DNA from: Microvirga vignae | GTDB taxonomy: Bacteria; Pseudomonadota; Alphaproteobacteria; Rhizobiales; Beijerinckiaceae | Length of the DNA: 64,000 nt | Direction of reading: 5' to 3' | NCBI RefSeq assembly: GCF_001017175.1 | Contig: NZ_LCYG01000014.1 | Span: 1 to 64,000, forward strand | Shown: positions 44,627-54,996 of the stretch, one piece after another | How the letters are laid out: every line of letters starts with the position of its first letter | Numbering within the stretch: the stretch's first letter is position 1 | Made by a program: the position numbers and the translations under genes | Notes under the pieces: model-generated | What the model was told of the DNA's origin: nothing | What the model saw: only the letters and a program-made list of their open reading frames with translations | Databases searched by the model: none

Positions 44627-45313
44627 CTAGGAGACAGCGCCGGTGTAAGAGTAGCCGATATACCGCTTAGCATCGATGGGGTCATATCCCAGGCGCTGAC
44701 GCAACTTCTTGCGGAGCTTGCTGATATGCCCCTCTACGACGCTGTCTTCGACATCGTCGCTATAGAGGCCATAGACCGCATCGAAGATCTGTTTCTTCGT
44801 CAGGCGGTGCCCCTTCTTGCGCACGAGATACTCGAGGATGTGCCGCTCGCGACGCGGGAGCGTGAGGGGAATACCGTCGATCTCAGGATCGCGCCCGTCG
44901 AAAAAGACCTTCAGCCGGTCGCTGTCGTTCGAGCTCGCTTTTCCCGAGCTGGCATTCACGCGTCTCCAAACGGCTTCTGAGCGAGCAAGGATCTCTCTCA
45001 CGTGAACGGGCTTGCGGACAACGTCGTCGAACTTCGCGGTGAAGAGTTCGAGCGTCTCCTCAAGAGAGCGCACATCGCTCAAAGCGATAATGGGAGCTTT
45101 GGAGTGCCGCCGAATGCTCTCGGCATAGCTCGCGCGCTGTTCAAAGCTGCCGAGAACGAAGCCCTGAATTGCTTCCATGTCGGTGTCAGAAGCCGACTCC
45201 AGCCATTCGCTGAATTCGGTCGAATACAAGCCAATGGAAGATACACCTTCCCGCTTGAAGCTTGCTACATATCCTGACGTCACTATCTGTCGATCATCGA
45301 CAACGATATACAT
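44627..45313 (-). CDS. ftcR: flagellar master regulator of the FtcR/Rem family
   Basis: This 228-aa protein is an OmpR-type regulator that closely resembles Brucella FtcR and Sinorhizobium Rem: start YIVVDDRQIVTSGY, then DDVVRKPVHVREILARSEAV. Its C-terminal winged helix contains LPRRERHILEYLVRKKGHRL, GHISKLRKKLRQRLGYDPI and ends KRYIGYSYTG. The phospho-acceptor position is not Asp (GFVLGSFEQ, residues 51-59), so it is probably regulated by its amount rather than by phosphorylation. Unlike in rhizobia it is not beside flgE but next to the che operon. Confidence 0.9.
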   Translation of the reverse strand: MYIVVDDRQIVTSGYVASFKREGVSSIGLYSTEFSEWLESASDTDMEAIQGFVLGSFEQRASYAESIRRHSKAPIIALSDVRSLEETLELFTAKFDDVVRKPVHVREILARSEAVWRRVNASSGKASSNDSDRLKVFFDGRDPEIDGIPLTLPRRERHILEYLVRKKGHRLTKKQIFDAVYGLYSDDVEDSVVEGHISKLRKKLRQRLGYDPIDAKRYIGYSYTGAVS

Positions 45314-46209
45314 GTTTGGCCCCCAGCCATTAGTATAAATTACTTACTCAACTCAAATCACACCTTGCCGTTTCTTCGCCATATTTGACGGATACTTTTT
45401 TGTTCGGCATCTGGAAGCTATGCCTGTTCGTTTTGAGGGGCAATACGTATTGAGACAGAGGGTCAAGAGGGGGAAGGTTAATAGCTGTTAACGAATCAAC
45501 ATTTTTTCCTAGACCTGTCGCGGCCAAGACGTTTTCCTCATCCAGGAGAGGACAGAGTTAAGACAGTTCCTTACGTCGAAACGGTTTGGCAACGAGATCC
45601 TCAAGAAGCACCGGCCTGCGCCTCTTCGAGAGAGGTATGCTATGATATTCAATAACTCAGTATTTCCCGAAACGAGCCACTACGTAGTCCAGCCTAGAAG
45701 CCTACGTACTTCGTTGGGGTTATCGGGGCCAAGTTTCCTCTCGTCTTCGACTTATGATTCGCCTGCTATTCCATAGGCAGGCCGAGCCAATCGCGTTGGC
45801 GTGGCTGACCCTGTAGCGCCACAATCTTGCCCCAGTCTCTCCCCCTTTCAGGAATTGTTCGACTTTGGCGCGTGACGCCGGCGCAGTGCTGTGCCGTATT
45901 TTAAAAATATAGTTAATGTCTCCAGGGCAGCCACTCTCAAAGCATCCTTGACTCTTCTTGGGACGGCCCATACCATTTAAAGCAATGACCAAATGTTTTT
46001 GCCTTTAGGCATAAAGTCATTGAAGCACTATGGCATACCTTCTACTGAAGGTCCGGCATGATGCCCTGCCATTTTACCGGCCTGAGCCCGGATAATCCTG
46101 AACAACAGATCGAGCTTTTCTGCTTGAGGCATGACGCAATTCTGTTGGGTCGGTTGGATTCCGACATCGCTTGAGCAGATCATATTATCCCAGCCCGGGC
46201 GTATCTCGC
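45314..46209. other. long intergenic region between ftcR and the GGDEF-EAL gene
   Basis: I find no convincing gene in these 896 bp. Notable sequence includes a TATACT hexamer on the minus strand at 45332-45337 near ftcR. There is also a perfect palindrome, GTTAA-TAGCTG-TTAAC, near 45478-45493. Two TACGTA boxes lie near 45680-45712, one within the 10-bp palindrome ACTACGTAGT. A 90-aa frame at 45720-45992 on the minus strand resembles nothing I know. Confidence 0.45.
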
Positions 46210-49209
46210 ATGTCAGAGAGTTCCAACACCGATCTCTATCCGGAGCGGCGCGAGGCCGACCGACTTGCTGCGCTTCGGAGTTTCCGCATCCTGGACACCG
46301 AACCGGAGGGCTTCTTCAACGAAATTGCCAGGATCGCGGCCCATATCTGCAATGCTCCGATTGGATTGATTAGCTTTGTCGATGAGCACAGGCAGTGGGT
46401 TAAGGCAGCTTACGGAACCGAACTGAGCGAAACGCCACGCGAGTTGTCAATCTGCACTCATACGATTTGTCAGTCAGGTCTTCTCGTGATCCCAGACCTG
46501 AGGAAAGATTCTCGTTTCAAAAACAATCCTCTTCTGGATATCAAGCCTCGCATCTCATTGTATGCCGGCATACCCCTGAGAACGAAGGATGACCTTCCCC
46601 TCGGCACATTGTGCGTGCTGGATTACAAGGCGCGCCGGCGAGGTCTCACGGAACAGCAAGCAGAAGCCCTCCAGAGCCTCGCTCAAGCTGTCTTGAACCA
46701 GCTCCATCTCAAGCAATCAGATCGAGCACTCGCAGAAGCCGAGACATTCAAGCAGCATCTTCTCGCGAGTTGCGGGGATTGCATTGCCGTTTTGGATCTT
46801 GATCTCCGCCTCCTCTATATGAATGAGAATGGCATGCGTGCCATGGAAGTGGAGAGCCTCGACTCGATCCAGGGACAGAGCTGGATTGATCTCTTTGCCG
46901 CCCGGGACGCCGAGGAGGCCGCTCAGGCCATGGAACGCGCAAGGACCGGGAGCGTCGGACGCTATAAGGGCTATTGCCCTGTGCATTCTGGAACGCCGAA
47001 GTGGTGGGACATCGTCGTCACGCCCATCATGAACGACGCTGGAGAACCTCAGACACTGTTGTGTGTGTCGCGTGACATAACGGAGATCCAGCGAACCGAA
47101 GAAAGCCTCCGTCAGAGCGAAGGCCGGTTCCGGACACTCGTAGATGTGATGCCGCTCTCATTCCTCTCGCCACAGGCTGTCTGGTTCAGCGACAGAACTG
47201 GTGCTTTTACCTACTGCAACGAGTACTGGTACGATTACACGGGCCTGGAGCGTGACAAGCGCAACAGCCATGGATGGGCATCCATCGTCCATCCGAGCCG
47301 GCGAGACGACGCCCTCAACCTCTTGAAGGAGGCCTTCTCGAAGAAGAACTCCTTCGAGGTTGAGATCCCCATACGTCGTGCATCCGACGACACCTATAGG
47401 TGGTTTATCGTTCGAGGCCAGCCGCTCAAGAATGAAGCAGGCGAAATCGAACAATGGTTCGGGATCGCAATGGATATTCACGAGCGCAAGCAGTCGGAGG
47501 AAGCTCTTCGTGACAGCGAAGAGCGCCTTCAGCTCGCGCTCAAGGCCGCCCATATGATGGCATGGGAGTTCAATCCCACAACAAGACTGACCAAACGTTC
47601 GGAGAATTCCCTTTCCCTCTCTGGAATTGCCGCTCGAGACAATGTGGAGATCTTTGGAGCTGTCCATCCGGCGGACCGGCCGAAGATCAAGCATTTCTTT
47701 GATCGCATTGAGATATATGGCTCTGACTCTGTCGAATGCCGTATCATCCAGCCGAGCGGCGACCTGCGATGGGTAAGGGCACGTGCTGAGAAAGCCGGGC
47801 CGAACAGAATTGTCGGGGTGACCTTCGACATAACCGACCATAAGGAAGCCGAAGAGGAGATCTGGCGCGCCGCCAATCATGACCCTCTGACCGGCCTGCC
47901 CAATCGCAGCCTGTTTCTACGTCGCCTTGAAATGGCATTATTTAATGCTCGTCAGAATGGCACCAGTGTCAGCTTGCTGATGATCGACCTTGATGAATTC
48001 AAGGACATCAACGATACCTTGGGACATGACGCCGGCGACGCTCTGCTGAAAGAAACGGCCACGCGCCTCTCAAGCATGGTGCGCGATTGCGACACGGTTG
48101 CGAGACTTGGAGGCGACGAGTTCGCCCTCCTCGTGGTCGAGCCCTTAAAGCTGGAAAACTCGGCCCGGCTCGGCTCCCTCATCCTGGAGACACTGCGTCA
48201 GCCCTTCACCTATCAAAAGCGCACCTTGATCAGTCGCGTCAGCATCGGAGTTGCTGCTTTCCCGGATCATGACGGTGAACCGGCAGAACTGATGAAGGAT
48301 GCCGACATCGCGCTCTACCAGGCCAAGTCACAGGGGCGGAATCAGGTCGTCACGTATTCACCCCAAATGCGCCGGGTGACCGAGCAGCGGGTATCTCTGG
48401 GAAGAAGCGTGCGTGAAGCGATTTCCAACCATGAGATCCTCCCCTTCTATCAGCCGAAGGTTTGCCTCAACACGGGTCAGATCGTGGGCTTCGAGGCTCT
48501 TGCGCGTTGGCGTCATCCTGCTCGGGGCATATTGACACCGGCAACCTTTGGCGCCGCTTTCGAAGATCACGAGCTCGCGTCGGAGATCGGCAAGCTGCTG
48601 ATGTCGACTGTCGCCACGGACTTGCGTCAATGGCTCGACGACGACGTTCCCTTCGGCCGCGTCGCATTAAATCTCTCGCCTGCAGAGTTCATCCAGCCTG
48701 GCATGGTCGACAACATGCTCAGAACGCTCGACTGGATAAAGGTATCACCCAAATTCCTTGAGGTTGAAGTCACGGAAACGGTTCTTCTCGGGCGGAACTC
48801 CGACAATGTTTCCAAGCTCCTGCAGGAATTCCGTCAGCATGATATCCACATCGCCTTGGATGATTTCGGCACCGGCTACGCATCCTTGACGCATTTGAAG
48901 CAGTTCCCGGTCAATCACATCAAGATCGACCGCAGCTTCGTTCAAAACCTCGAAAACGATCCTGACGACGAAGCAATCATTGCTGCCGTCATTGGCCTTG
49001 GAAAGAGCTTAAAGCTGAAGGTAACAGCTGAAGGTGTCGAGACATTCGGACAAGCGCAACGTCTGCATAATCTCGGCTGCGATCATGTCCAGGGCTACTT
49101 TTATGCAAAGCCGGTACCGGCTTGTGAGATTCCCGGCCTGCTGGCCCAGTGGAACCAAAAAGCCGTCCACCGCAGGCCGGTGGGAAAAGCATTCCTCCGG
49201 GCACATTGA
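46210..49209 (+). CDS. GAF-PAS-GGDEF-EAL cyclic-di-GMP signalling protein
   Basis: This protein of 999 aa starts with a GAF domain (about residues 20-165: LISFVDEHRQWVKAAYG). Several PAS domains follow, including YRWFIVRGQPLKNEAGEIEQ. A GGDEF domain has GGDEF at 634-638 with an upstream RxxD inhibitory site (RDCD, 625-628). An EAL domain has EAL at 762-764 and DDFGTGYASL. Both catalytic motifs are intact, so it could make and break c-di-GMP. I chose ATG 46210; a TTG 39 bp upstream is in frame. Confidence 0.9.
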   Translation: MSESSNTDLYPERREADRLAALRSFRILDTEPEGFFNEIARIAAHICNAPIGLISFVDEHRQWVKAAYGTELSETPRELSICTHTICQSGLLVIPDLRKDSRFKNNPLLDIKPRISLYAGIPLRTKDDLPLGTLCVLDYKARRRGLTEQQAEALQSLAQAVLNQLHLKQSDRALAEAETFKQHLLASCGDCIAVLDLDLRLLYMNENGMRAMEVESLDSIQGQSWIDLFAARDAEEAAQAMERARTGSVGRYKGYCPVHSGTPKWWDIVVTPIMNDAGEPQTLLCVSRDITEIQRTEESLRQSEGRFRTLVDVMPLSFLSPQAVWFSDRTGAFTYCNEYWYDYTGLERDKRNSHGWASIVHPSRRDDALNLLKEAFSKKNSFEVEIPIRRASDDTYRWFIVRGQPLKNEAGEIEQWFGIAMDIHERKQSEEALRDSEERLQLALKAAHMMAWEFNPTTRLTKRSENSLSLSGIAARDNVEIFGAVHPADRPKIKHFFDRIEIYGSDSVECRIIQPSGDLRWVRARAEKAGPNRIVGVTFDITDHKEAEEEIWRAANHDPLTGLPNRSLFLRRLEMALFNARQNGTSVSLLMIDLDEFKDINDTLGHDAGDALLKETATRLSSMVRDCDTVARLGGDEFALLVVEPLKLENSARLGSLILETLRQPFTYQKRTLISRVSIGVAAFPDHDGEPAELMKDADIALYQAKSQGRNQVVTYSPQMRRVTEQRVSLGRSVREAISNHEILPFYQPKVCLNTGQIVGFEALARWRHPARGILTPATFGAAFEDHELASEIGKLLMSTVATDLRQWLDDDVPFGRVALNLSPAEFIQPGMVDNMLRTLDWIKVSPKFLEVEVTETVLLGRNSDNVSKLLQEFRQHDIHIALDDFGTGYASLTHLKQFPVNHIKIDRSFVQNLENDPDDEAIIAAVIGLGKSLKLKVTAEGVETFGQAQRLHNLGCDHVQGYFYAKPVPACEIPGLLAQWNQKAVHRRPVGKAFLRAH

Positions 49210-49464
49210 CCATCAAGCGCTCTCGATGCTCAGCAGCAGGGAGCGCTCACTGCTGGTCCTCTCAAGCGAACAGCATCTCGCACCTGCCGGTGAGATGTCA
49301 GAGGTCATAGATATGATATTTTGTACCATAAATGGGCCGTGCCCTTCGGACCCATAGACGGACAAGCTTGTCTATAACCATGTTTATATTGAATTTTACA
49401 TTTCACTTTGGTAGCCGGGCCAGTCAATCTGACACAACCAACAGCACGCCTCGGCTGGCCATTC

Positions 49465-51987
49465 ATGACCTCCACCACAACCAGGGACGGTTTCTCCGAA
49501 AGGACAGAGGCATCAGGCTTTTCTATTCTGCGTCAATTGCAGATTCTGGATACGGCGCCTGAAGCGGCCTTTGACGATATCGTCCAACTCGCTGCCGATA
49601 TTTGTGGGTGTCCGGTCGCAGCAATAGGCTTCTTCGACGAAGAAAGACATTGGCTCAAAGCCAAGCTCGGCAATATCCCAAGCGAGATCCCTTTAGCGGA
49701 CTCGATCTGTGTCCGTGCTCTCCAGCCGACAGGATCAGTCAGCATAGGAGATCTCTCTCACCATCCCGAGTTCAGCGAGAACCCCTTTGTCGTAGGTGAA
49801 CCGCATCTGCGGTTTTATGCTGCGGTTCCCATTACATTCGAAAGCGGCCCCATTCTCGGCTCGCTCTGCATCTTTGACCACACACCCCGTCCTGCGGGAC
49901 TATCGTCGAAACAGTCACGGGCACTGCTTGCCCTCTCGCGCTTCGCGACCCGCGAGATCAAGCTCAGGCAAACGAGCCTTGCCCATGCTGACCGGGGCAA
50001 CCCATGCAAGGTTGAGCAGCAGGCTGATACAAGCGCCGATACTCATCCGCAAAAACCTGCTGCTGAAGATCTGCGCGTAAGCGAGCAGCGGTATCGCGCA
50101 TTGATTGAAACCAGCACGGCTATCGGCTGGCGCGCGAATGCGGAAGGTTCATACATCGAGGGCTGGGGCTGGCATGAGTTCTGCGGCCGAGAGCCGGTGG
50201 TTGGCGCACCGCTTGGCTGGATGGACATCATTCACCCCGAAGATCGTGAGCACGCCATCACCGCTTGGAAGAAAACCGTCCATGCGGCGCAACCGGTGAA
50301 GATTGTTCACCGGATCCTCGGACGCGACGGCGATTACCGATGGGTGTCCTGCAGGGCCGTACCGCTCCTGGACGAAGCTGGAAAAGTTCAGGAATGGGCT
50401 GGCACCATTTCTGACATCCACGACCGCAGAATAGCCGAGGACAAGCTGCGTGACAGCGAAGAGCGCCTGCGCTTGGCTGTTGAAACCACCGGCTTGGGCA
50501 TCTGGGACTTCGATATCCTGACGGGCGAGCATCAATGGACGCTCGAAGCGTACGAGCTTCTCGGTCTGAACCCAGACGCAATCATCTACAAGGATGCTAT
50601 TCTGTCCCTCGTTCATCCTGAGGACCGAGACCGTATCGAACGAAAGTTCTTCGCCCATCCGGCCAATAGCGATCTCACATACAGCTGCACCTTCCGCATT
50701 CTTCGTGCAGACACCGGTGAAGAGCGTTGGATTTCGGCGACAGGCCGAACCGTGCTGGACGTCGGTGGGAAGCCCGTCCGTAGAATCGGCACTGCTCAAG
50801 ATGTCACCAGCCGTAAACTGGCGGAGCTCGCTCTTAAATCGAGCGAGGAGCAGTTGAGCCGAAGCGAAGCCCATCTGCGGTCCATTCTCGAAACCGTTCC
50901 CGATGCCATGATCGTGGCGGACGAGAAAGGGATCATTCGTTCATTCAGCGCCACGGCTGAGCATGTCTTCGGCTACCAGCCCGATGAGGTGATCGGTACC
51001 AACGTCAAGTTTCTGATGCCTCTGCCCTACCGCGAGCAGCATGATGCTTATATCGGCCGTTATCGTGCGAGCGGCGAGCGCCGGATCATCGGCAGCAGCC
51101 GCGTGGCCGTGGCACAGCGCAAGGACGGATCAACCTTCCCAATGGAAGTTCAGGTCGGCGAGATGCGCTGGGAAGGCGAGCGCTTCTTCACGGCGTTCAT
51201 CCGGGATCTGACAGAGCGCCAATACACCGAGATGCGGATGCAGGAGTTGCAGTCCGAACTCGCCTATATGTCCCGTCTTACGGCCATGGGCGAGATGGGC
51301 TCGACACTGGCGCATGAGATCAATCAGCCATTGACAGCCATAGCCAGCTACCTGAAGGGGTGTGGCCTCATCCTGGATCGCATGGAAGGCGAACAGGTCG
51401 ACATGGTCAGGATGGCCGTCGACGAGGCAGCCGAGGAAGCCCTGCGGGCGGGCGAGGTCATACGACAGCTGAGGGAGTTCGTTGCGCGCGGCGAAAGCGA
51501 GCATCGAGTCGAGGAATTGCAGCGGCTGATCGAGGAGGCAGGCGCTCTTGGGCTCGTTGGGGCCAAGGAGAAAGGCGTTCAGGTCGAGTTCGACTTTCCA
51601 CCGAATGGACTTCATGTCATCGTCAATCGTGTGCAAATCCAGCAGGTCTTGATCAATCTTCTCCGCAATGCGGTTGAGGCCATGCATGACGTCCAGAATC
51701 GCAGCTTGAGCATCCGCGCCAGATTGGTGCATGACGAAACGGTGGTTCAGATCAGTGTGCAGGACACAGGCCCAGGCATTGCGCCGGAAGTCTTGAGCAA
51801 GCTCTTCAAGCCGTTCACGACGACCAAAAAAAGCGGCATGGGTGTCGGCCTCTCGATCTGCAGGACGATCGTGGAATCCCACGGGGGAAAGATCTGGGCA
51901 GACTCGACCCGAGGTGAAGGAACCACGTTCCATTTCACCCTAAAGACCGTCGACACTGATGAGGTCGCCCATCCTGAAGCCTACTGA
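49465..51987 (+). CDS. GAF/multi-PAS histidine kinase with FixL-like haem PAS domain
   Basis: The protein is 840 aa from the ATG at 49465. It has a GAF domain ([20 protein letters not shown]...), two PAS domains, then a PAS very like FixL ([40 protein letters not shown]). Residues matching the FixL haem ligand His200 and Arg206 and Arg220 are kept (His526, Arg532, Arg546); the His214 position is Arg. The kinase core has His617 in [20 protein letters not shown] and [19 protein letters not shown]. The start lacks a clear ribosome site. An oxygen-sensing role is inferred. Confidence 0.87.
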   Translation: MTSTTTRDGFSERTEASGFSILRQLQILDTAPEAAFDDIVQLAADICGCPVAAIGFFDEERHWLKAKLGNIPSEIPLADSICVRALQPTGSVSIGDLSHHPEFSENPFVVGEPHLRFYAAVPITFESGPILGSLCIFDHTPRPAGLSSKQSRALLALSRFATREIKLRQTSLAHADRGNPCKVEQQADTSADTHPQKPAAEDLRVSEQRYRALIETSTAIGWRANAEGSYIEGWGWHEFCGREPVVGAPLGWMDIIHPEDREHAITAWKKTVHAAQPVKIVHRILGRDGDYRWVSCRAVPLLDEAGKVQEWAGTISDIHDRRIAEDKLRDSEERLRLAVETTGLGIWDFDILTGEHQWTLEAYELLGLNPDAIIYKDAILSLVHPEDRDRIERKFFAHPANSDLTYSCTFRILRADTGEERWISATGRTVLDVGGKPVRRIGTAQDVTSRKLAELALKSSEEQLSRSEAHLRSILETVPDAMIVADEKGIIRSFSATAEHVFGYQPDEVIGTNVKFLMPLPYREQHDAYIGRYRASGERRIIGSSRVAVAQRKDGSTFPMEVQVGEMRWEGERFFTAFIRDLTERQYTEMRMQELQSELAYMSRLTAMGEMGSTLAHEINQPLTAIASYLKGCGLILDRMEGEQVDMVRMAVDEAAEEALRAGEVIRQLREFVARGESEHRVEELQRLIEEAGALGLVGAKEKGVQVEFDFPPNGLHVIVNRVQIQQVLINLLRNAVEAMHDVQNRSLSIRARLVHDETVVQISVQDTGPGIAPEVLSKLFKPFTTTKKSGMGVGLSICRTIVESHGGKIWADSTRGEGTTFHFTLKTVDTDEVAHPEAY

Positions 51988-52200
51988 TCAGGCCGCGATC
52001 AGCACGAGGTTGAACGATCGTTCGCCAGAGCGAAAGCTTCTCCTGAACCAATCACTGCTCATGACAACGGAAGAGCCATCTCGACGAGAGGAAGATGCCC
52101 CATTGCTCATTTTTTGAGCTTTGCCAAGAGCTCTGCCGGATTCATCATGCAGAGATTGCAGAGTCCCAGGTTCTCCAGCCTCGCAGAAGGAGCCTTGCTC

Positions 52201-52338
52201 ATGGTGGGTGTTGAGAAGAAAGCCACTCAGGATGGCACATTTACGGTTTATCGCGACAACAATGCTGTGGCCTGGGGGCTTACCAGTTCGGCCGCCGATG
52301 CGCTGATCGAGAAGCTGCTCGGCGGTCGACGCTTATGA
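52201..52338 (+). CDS. small protein of 45 aa, unknown function
   Basis: This short gene begins at ATG 52201 (MVGVEKKATQDGTFTVYRDN) with AAGGAG 8 nt upstream, and ends in ALIEKLLGGRRL. It has a beta-hairpin-like start and a helical end. The good ribosome site is the main support. The frame stays open upstream but without a site. I do not recognise the family. Confidence 0.45.
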   Translation: MVGVEKKATQDGTFTVYRDNNAVAWGLTSSAADALIEKLLGGRRL

Positions 52339-52544
52339 TCGGCTCATGGGAGCTTTGCGCGTGCATTTCGTATTCCGCGACACCATCCGCTCAATGAGGA
52401 TCGAGCATGCGCTTGCGGAGATGTGGCACTCGGAGAGAGAATCATAGCGGTTGGTTCAAGCACGACCTTCAAAAGCAGTCCGTCGATGGCGGCCAACTCG
52501 CGGCTCTGGACGACAACTCTCCATTTGATCCGCAGGTTCATTCC

Positions 52545-53164
52545 CTAAGCAGCATCATCATCCGGAAGAAGGAGAACATCTTCCCGCGCAAAGCAGACTG
52601 TCGCCGGTTGGCCTCGCTCGAGTGGCTGAGTGCTCGCATTGTTGAAAGTATCGACGGTGATGACTTTTTGCTCCGTTCGCACCTTGATGCGAATGATTGG
52701 ACCGAGGAAATTCACCTCCTCGGCGACACCTTCGAGGCGACCATCTCGCAGCCTGACGCTGCCGATGGAGATGAGTTCCGGCCGCACGTCCAGCATGCAT
52801 GATGAGCCGGCAGCAGCATTCGACAGAGCATCCAGGAGGATGGTGCTCTATCCGTCGAGGCTCACGCGCCCGGTTTTCGATCGACAATTGTCGCCTGCAA
52901 CAGGTTCAACGTGCCGATAAAGGATGCAACAAACCGTGTGGCTGGACGGTTGCAGATGTTGGAAGGAGCGCCGATCTACTCGACCCGGCCATCGTGCATC
53001 ACGACGAGGCGATCGGACATCGAAACGGCCTCTTCCTGGTCGTGAGTGGCATAGATCGTCGTGATGCCCAGTTCGCGCTGCACCGCACGAATCTCATCCC
53101 GCAGCGAGATGCGGATTTTCGCATCAAGCGCGGACAGCGGCTCATCCGGCAGCAGTATCCGTGG
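52545..53164 (-). pseudogene. ABC-transporter ATP-binding protein remnant
   Basis: Read on the minus strand, the region encodes the second half of an importer ATPase. It has Walker B and D-loop ([20 protein letters not shown]), the H-loop ([20 protein letters not shown]), and then the C-terminal TOBE-like domain (MLDVRPELISIGSVRL). The frame is broken by an amber codon at 52976-52978, a frameshift near 52880 and a further stop. The Walker A half is missing. It is clearly non-functional. Confidence 0.82.
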
Positions 53165-53283
53165 CTATGGAGCCAAGGCGCGATCGCATGCTGTCGGACG
53201 GCGGCAAGATTGTCCAACATGAGGCCCGTAGGATCGGGATACAGCCGGCGTCCATCGGAGAGATCGAAGTAGTAGTGCTGCAT
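53165..53283 (-). pseudogene. truncated DUF6894-like gene fused to the ABC remnant
   Basis: Translation from 53283 gives MQHYYFDLSDGRRLYPDPTG followed by LMLDNLAAVRQHA, the typical start of small DUF6894 proteins of rhizobia and methylobacteria. At about 53165 the sequence switches abruptly to ABC ATPase sequence in another frame. This marks a deletion or recombination junction. Confidence 0.6.
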
Positions 53284-53537
53284 GCTGGCTGTTTAGGAAA
53301 GTCATCTGGCATCCATATGACAACCGCACCATTCCTCCGAAGTTTTTTGAAAATTCTCGATCGCACAGAAGCCTGGACGAGCAAAAGCAATCAAGAAGGA
53401 CGGGCCAGAACGTTCCGATCACACGGCATGTCGTAGGCAAGTTGACAGAAATAACTTTCTAGACGGCCAGGTTTAACTTCCAGGCAGGAAGTTGCACGCC
53501 TCAAGCTCCAGAGCAATCACTGCTTGGAGCAAAACTC

Positions 53538-54291
53538 ATGCTGTTCAGCTTGCGTAGCAAGTTGGCTGCGGTCGTCGGCCTGGTGGGCCTTGCAGCGCTC
53601 GGCCTTGCTGGGTTTACTTCCGTACAAATGATCAAGACCACGCGACGGCCGTGGCTGTAGAAGCTGCGTGGAGTGGCGCGTTGCAGGCCCAAACTCTCGG
53701 TCGCGCAATCGAGCATGCCGTCGTGGCGTCTCACGCCATCTATACGACTGAGGATAAAGAGGACGCAAAGCAGGAATTTCGGTCGCTCGCTAATGGCCCA
53801 CCGTCTGCAGGAGTTCATCGCATATCAGAAGGACACCGCCCAGCTTGGCATGAATGTCCCGCCAAAAGTCGCGCTGATTCAGGCGACGGATGAAGCGACG
53901 ATCAAGGGCCGCGAGGTGATGATCAAGGCGATTTGCCGTCGTGGCTCATGAAGTCAAAGAGTTGGCAGGCCGGACAAGTCGGGCGACGGACCGGATCTCT
54001 GAGCAGATCCGCGCCATCCAGGGCGCAGCCGATGTAACGGTCATGGCAATTACGAAGGCCGGTGATACCATCCGGGAGATCAACTCCATTGGCAACGTCG
54101 TTGCAACGGCAGCGGGCGAGCAACAGGAAGCCACGCGGCGGATCGCTGAAAGCATTGCAGGTGCGGCCGCCATTACTCGGGACATGGCAAGCGGGATCGT
54201 GTCGGTGCAAACTGCAGCGACGTCGAGCGGAGCCACGGCAGAAAATGTTCTAGAGGTTTCGCTCATCTTGCAGAACTCTCCCACAAGCTGA
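53538..54291 (+). pseudogene. methyl-accepting chemotaxis protein remnant
   Basis: The start encodes MLFSLRSKLAAVVGLVGLAA, a membrane-anchor N-terminus, and stops at TAG 53658. Other frames then give AVEAAWSGALQAQTLGRAIE and RLQEFIAYQKDTAQLGMNVP from a receptor sensor domain. After a junction near 53931-53935 the frame continues as FAVVAHEVKELAGRTSRATD, which is inside the signalling domain. HAMP and most of the signalling domain are deleted, and at least two frameshifts are visible. Confidence 0.82.
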
Positions 54292-54996
54292 GCAACGAGA
54301 TCACTGATTTTCTGTCCCGAGTACCAGCAGCATAGTGGCGGTCGAGAGCAATCCGGCTCCGCTGTGACTGTTCGATCCGGAAGGACTGCGCATTCTTCGT
54401 GTCAGCGACGCCGTCTCCCATGACGGATATCCGCATGAGCGGTCCAAGAGGATGACGTTGCTCCATATCCGGCCACGTGAATGGAGCAGGACGACGCTCA
54501 TTCGTCCATAGGAGCGCTCATCTGGGGGAACGTGACAACGAGCTGATTACCCTTCCATTCGAGCCGGAGGTGATCTGTCTCCGGCGTGATCATCCGCGCT
54601 GTCGTCTTGCTGAGTTTGCGTGCATCAACTCATCCTCGCGACCACTCAGACAGCCAGTATGAAGCTAGGCACGAGGAACCCCGCTTCCACCATCACGTTG
54701 GCTACACCAGCACGCAGGAATTAAGGCCACGCTCATGATCCGCCAATTCTGCCATCAGGACGTGGACGATCCTTGTCACAACACTCAGGAAGTCCGGCAG
54801 CGGGCCGCGAGCCACATCAGCCGTTGTGAGAACTCTCTCGAGAGCCTGCACGGTGCCGGATTCGGCGCTCATCGGCAAGACGTTCAGAGCGGCAGCAGAC
54901 ACTGATCTCGCTTAAGGCTTCACGCGGCTTCGCGTGCACGCACAGAGGCCGCACCTACGTCAATGCCTCTCACGGCAGGTTCATAGGAGACGCGAA
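54292..54996. other. degenerate accessory stretch without a supported gene
   Basis: Short frames exist on both strands (for example 54477-54662 plus and 54702-54902 minus), but none has a good ribosome site or a family I recognise. Base make-up resembles coding DNA, so eroded gene fragments are likely. No repeats or transposase motifs are apparent. Confidence 0.4.

Noticed and set aside
45720-45992. 90-aa open frame on the minus strand in the ftcR upstream gap
   Set aside because: No ribosome site, no recognised motif and an unusual Arg/Ser-rich end; not enough to call a gene.
49361-49372. Palindrome GACAAGCTTGTC before the FixL-like gene
   Set aside because: A single short palindrome with no second copy or known regulator; not informative.
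52799-53272. 157-aa open frame on the plus strand
   Set aside because: It lies antisense to the ABC ATPase remnant, whose motifs are clear on the minus strand.
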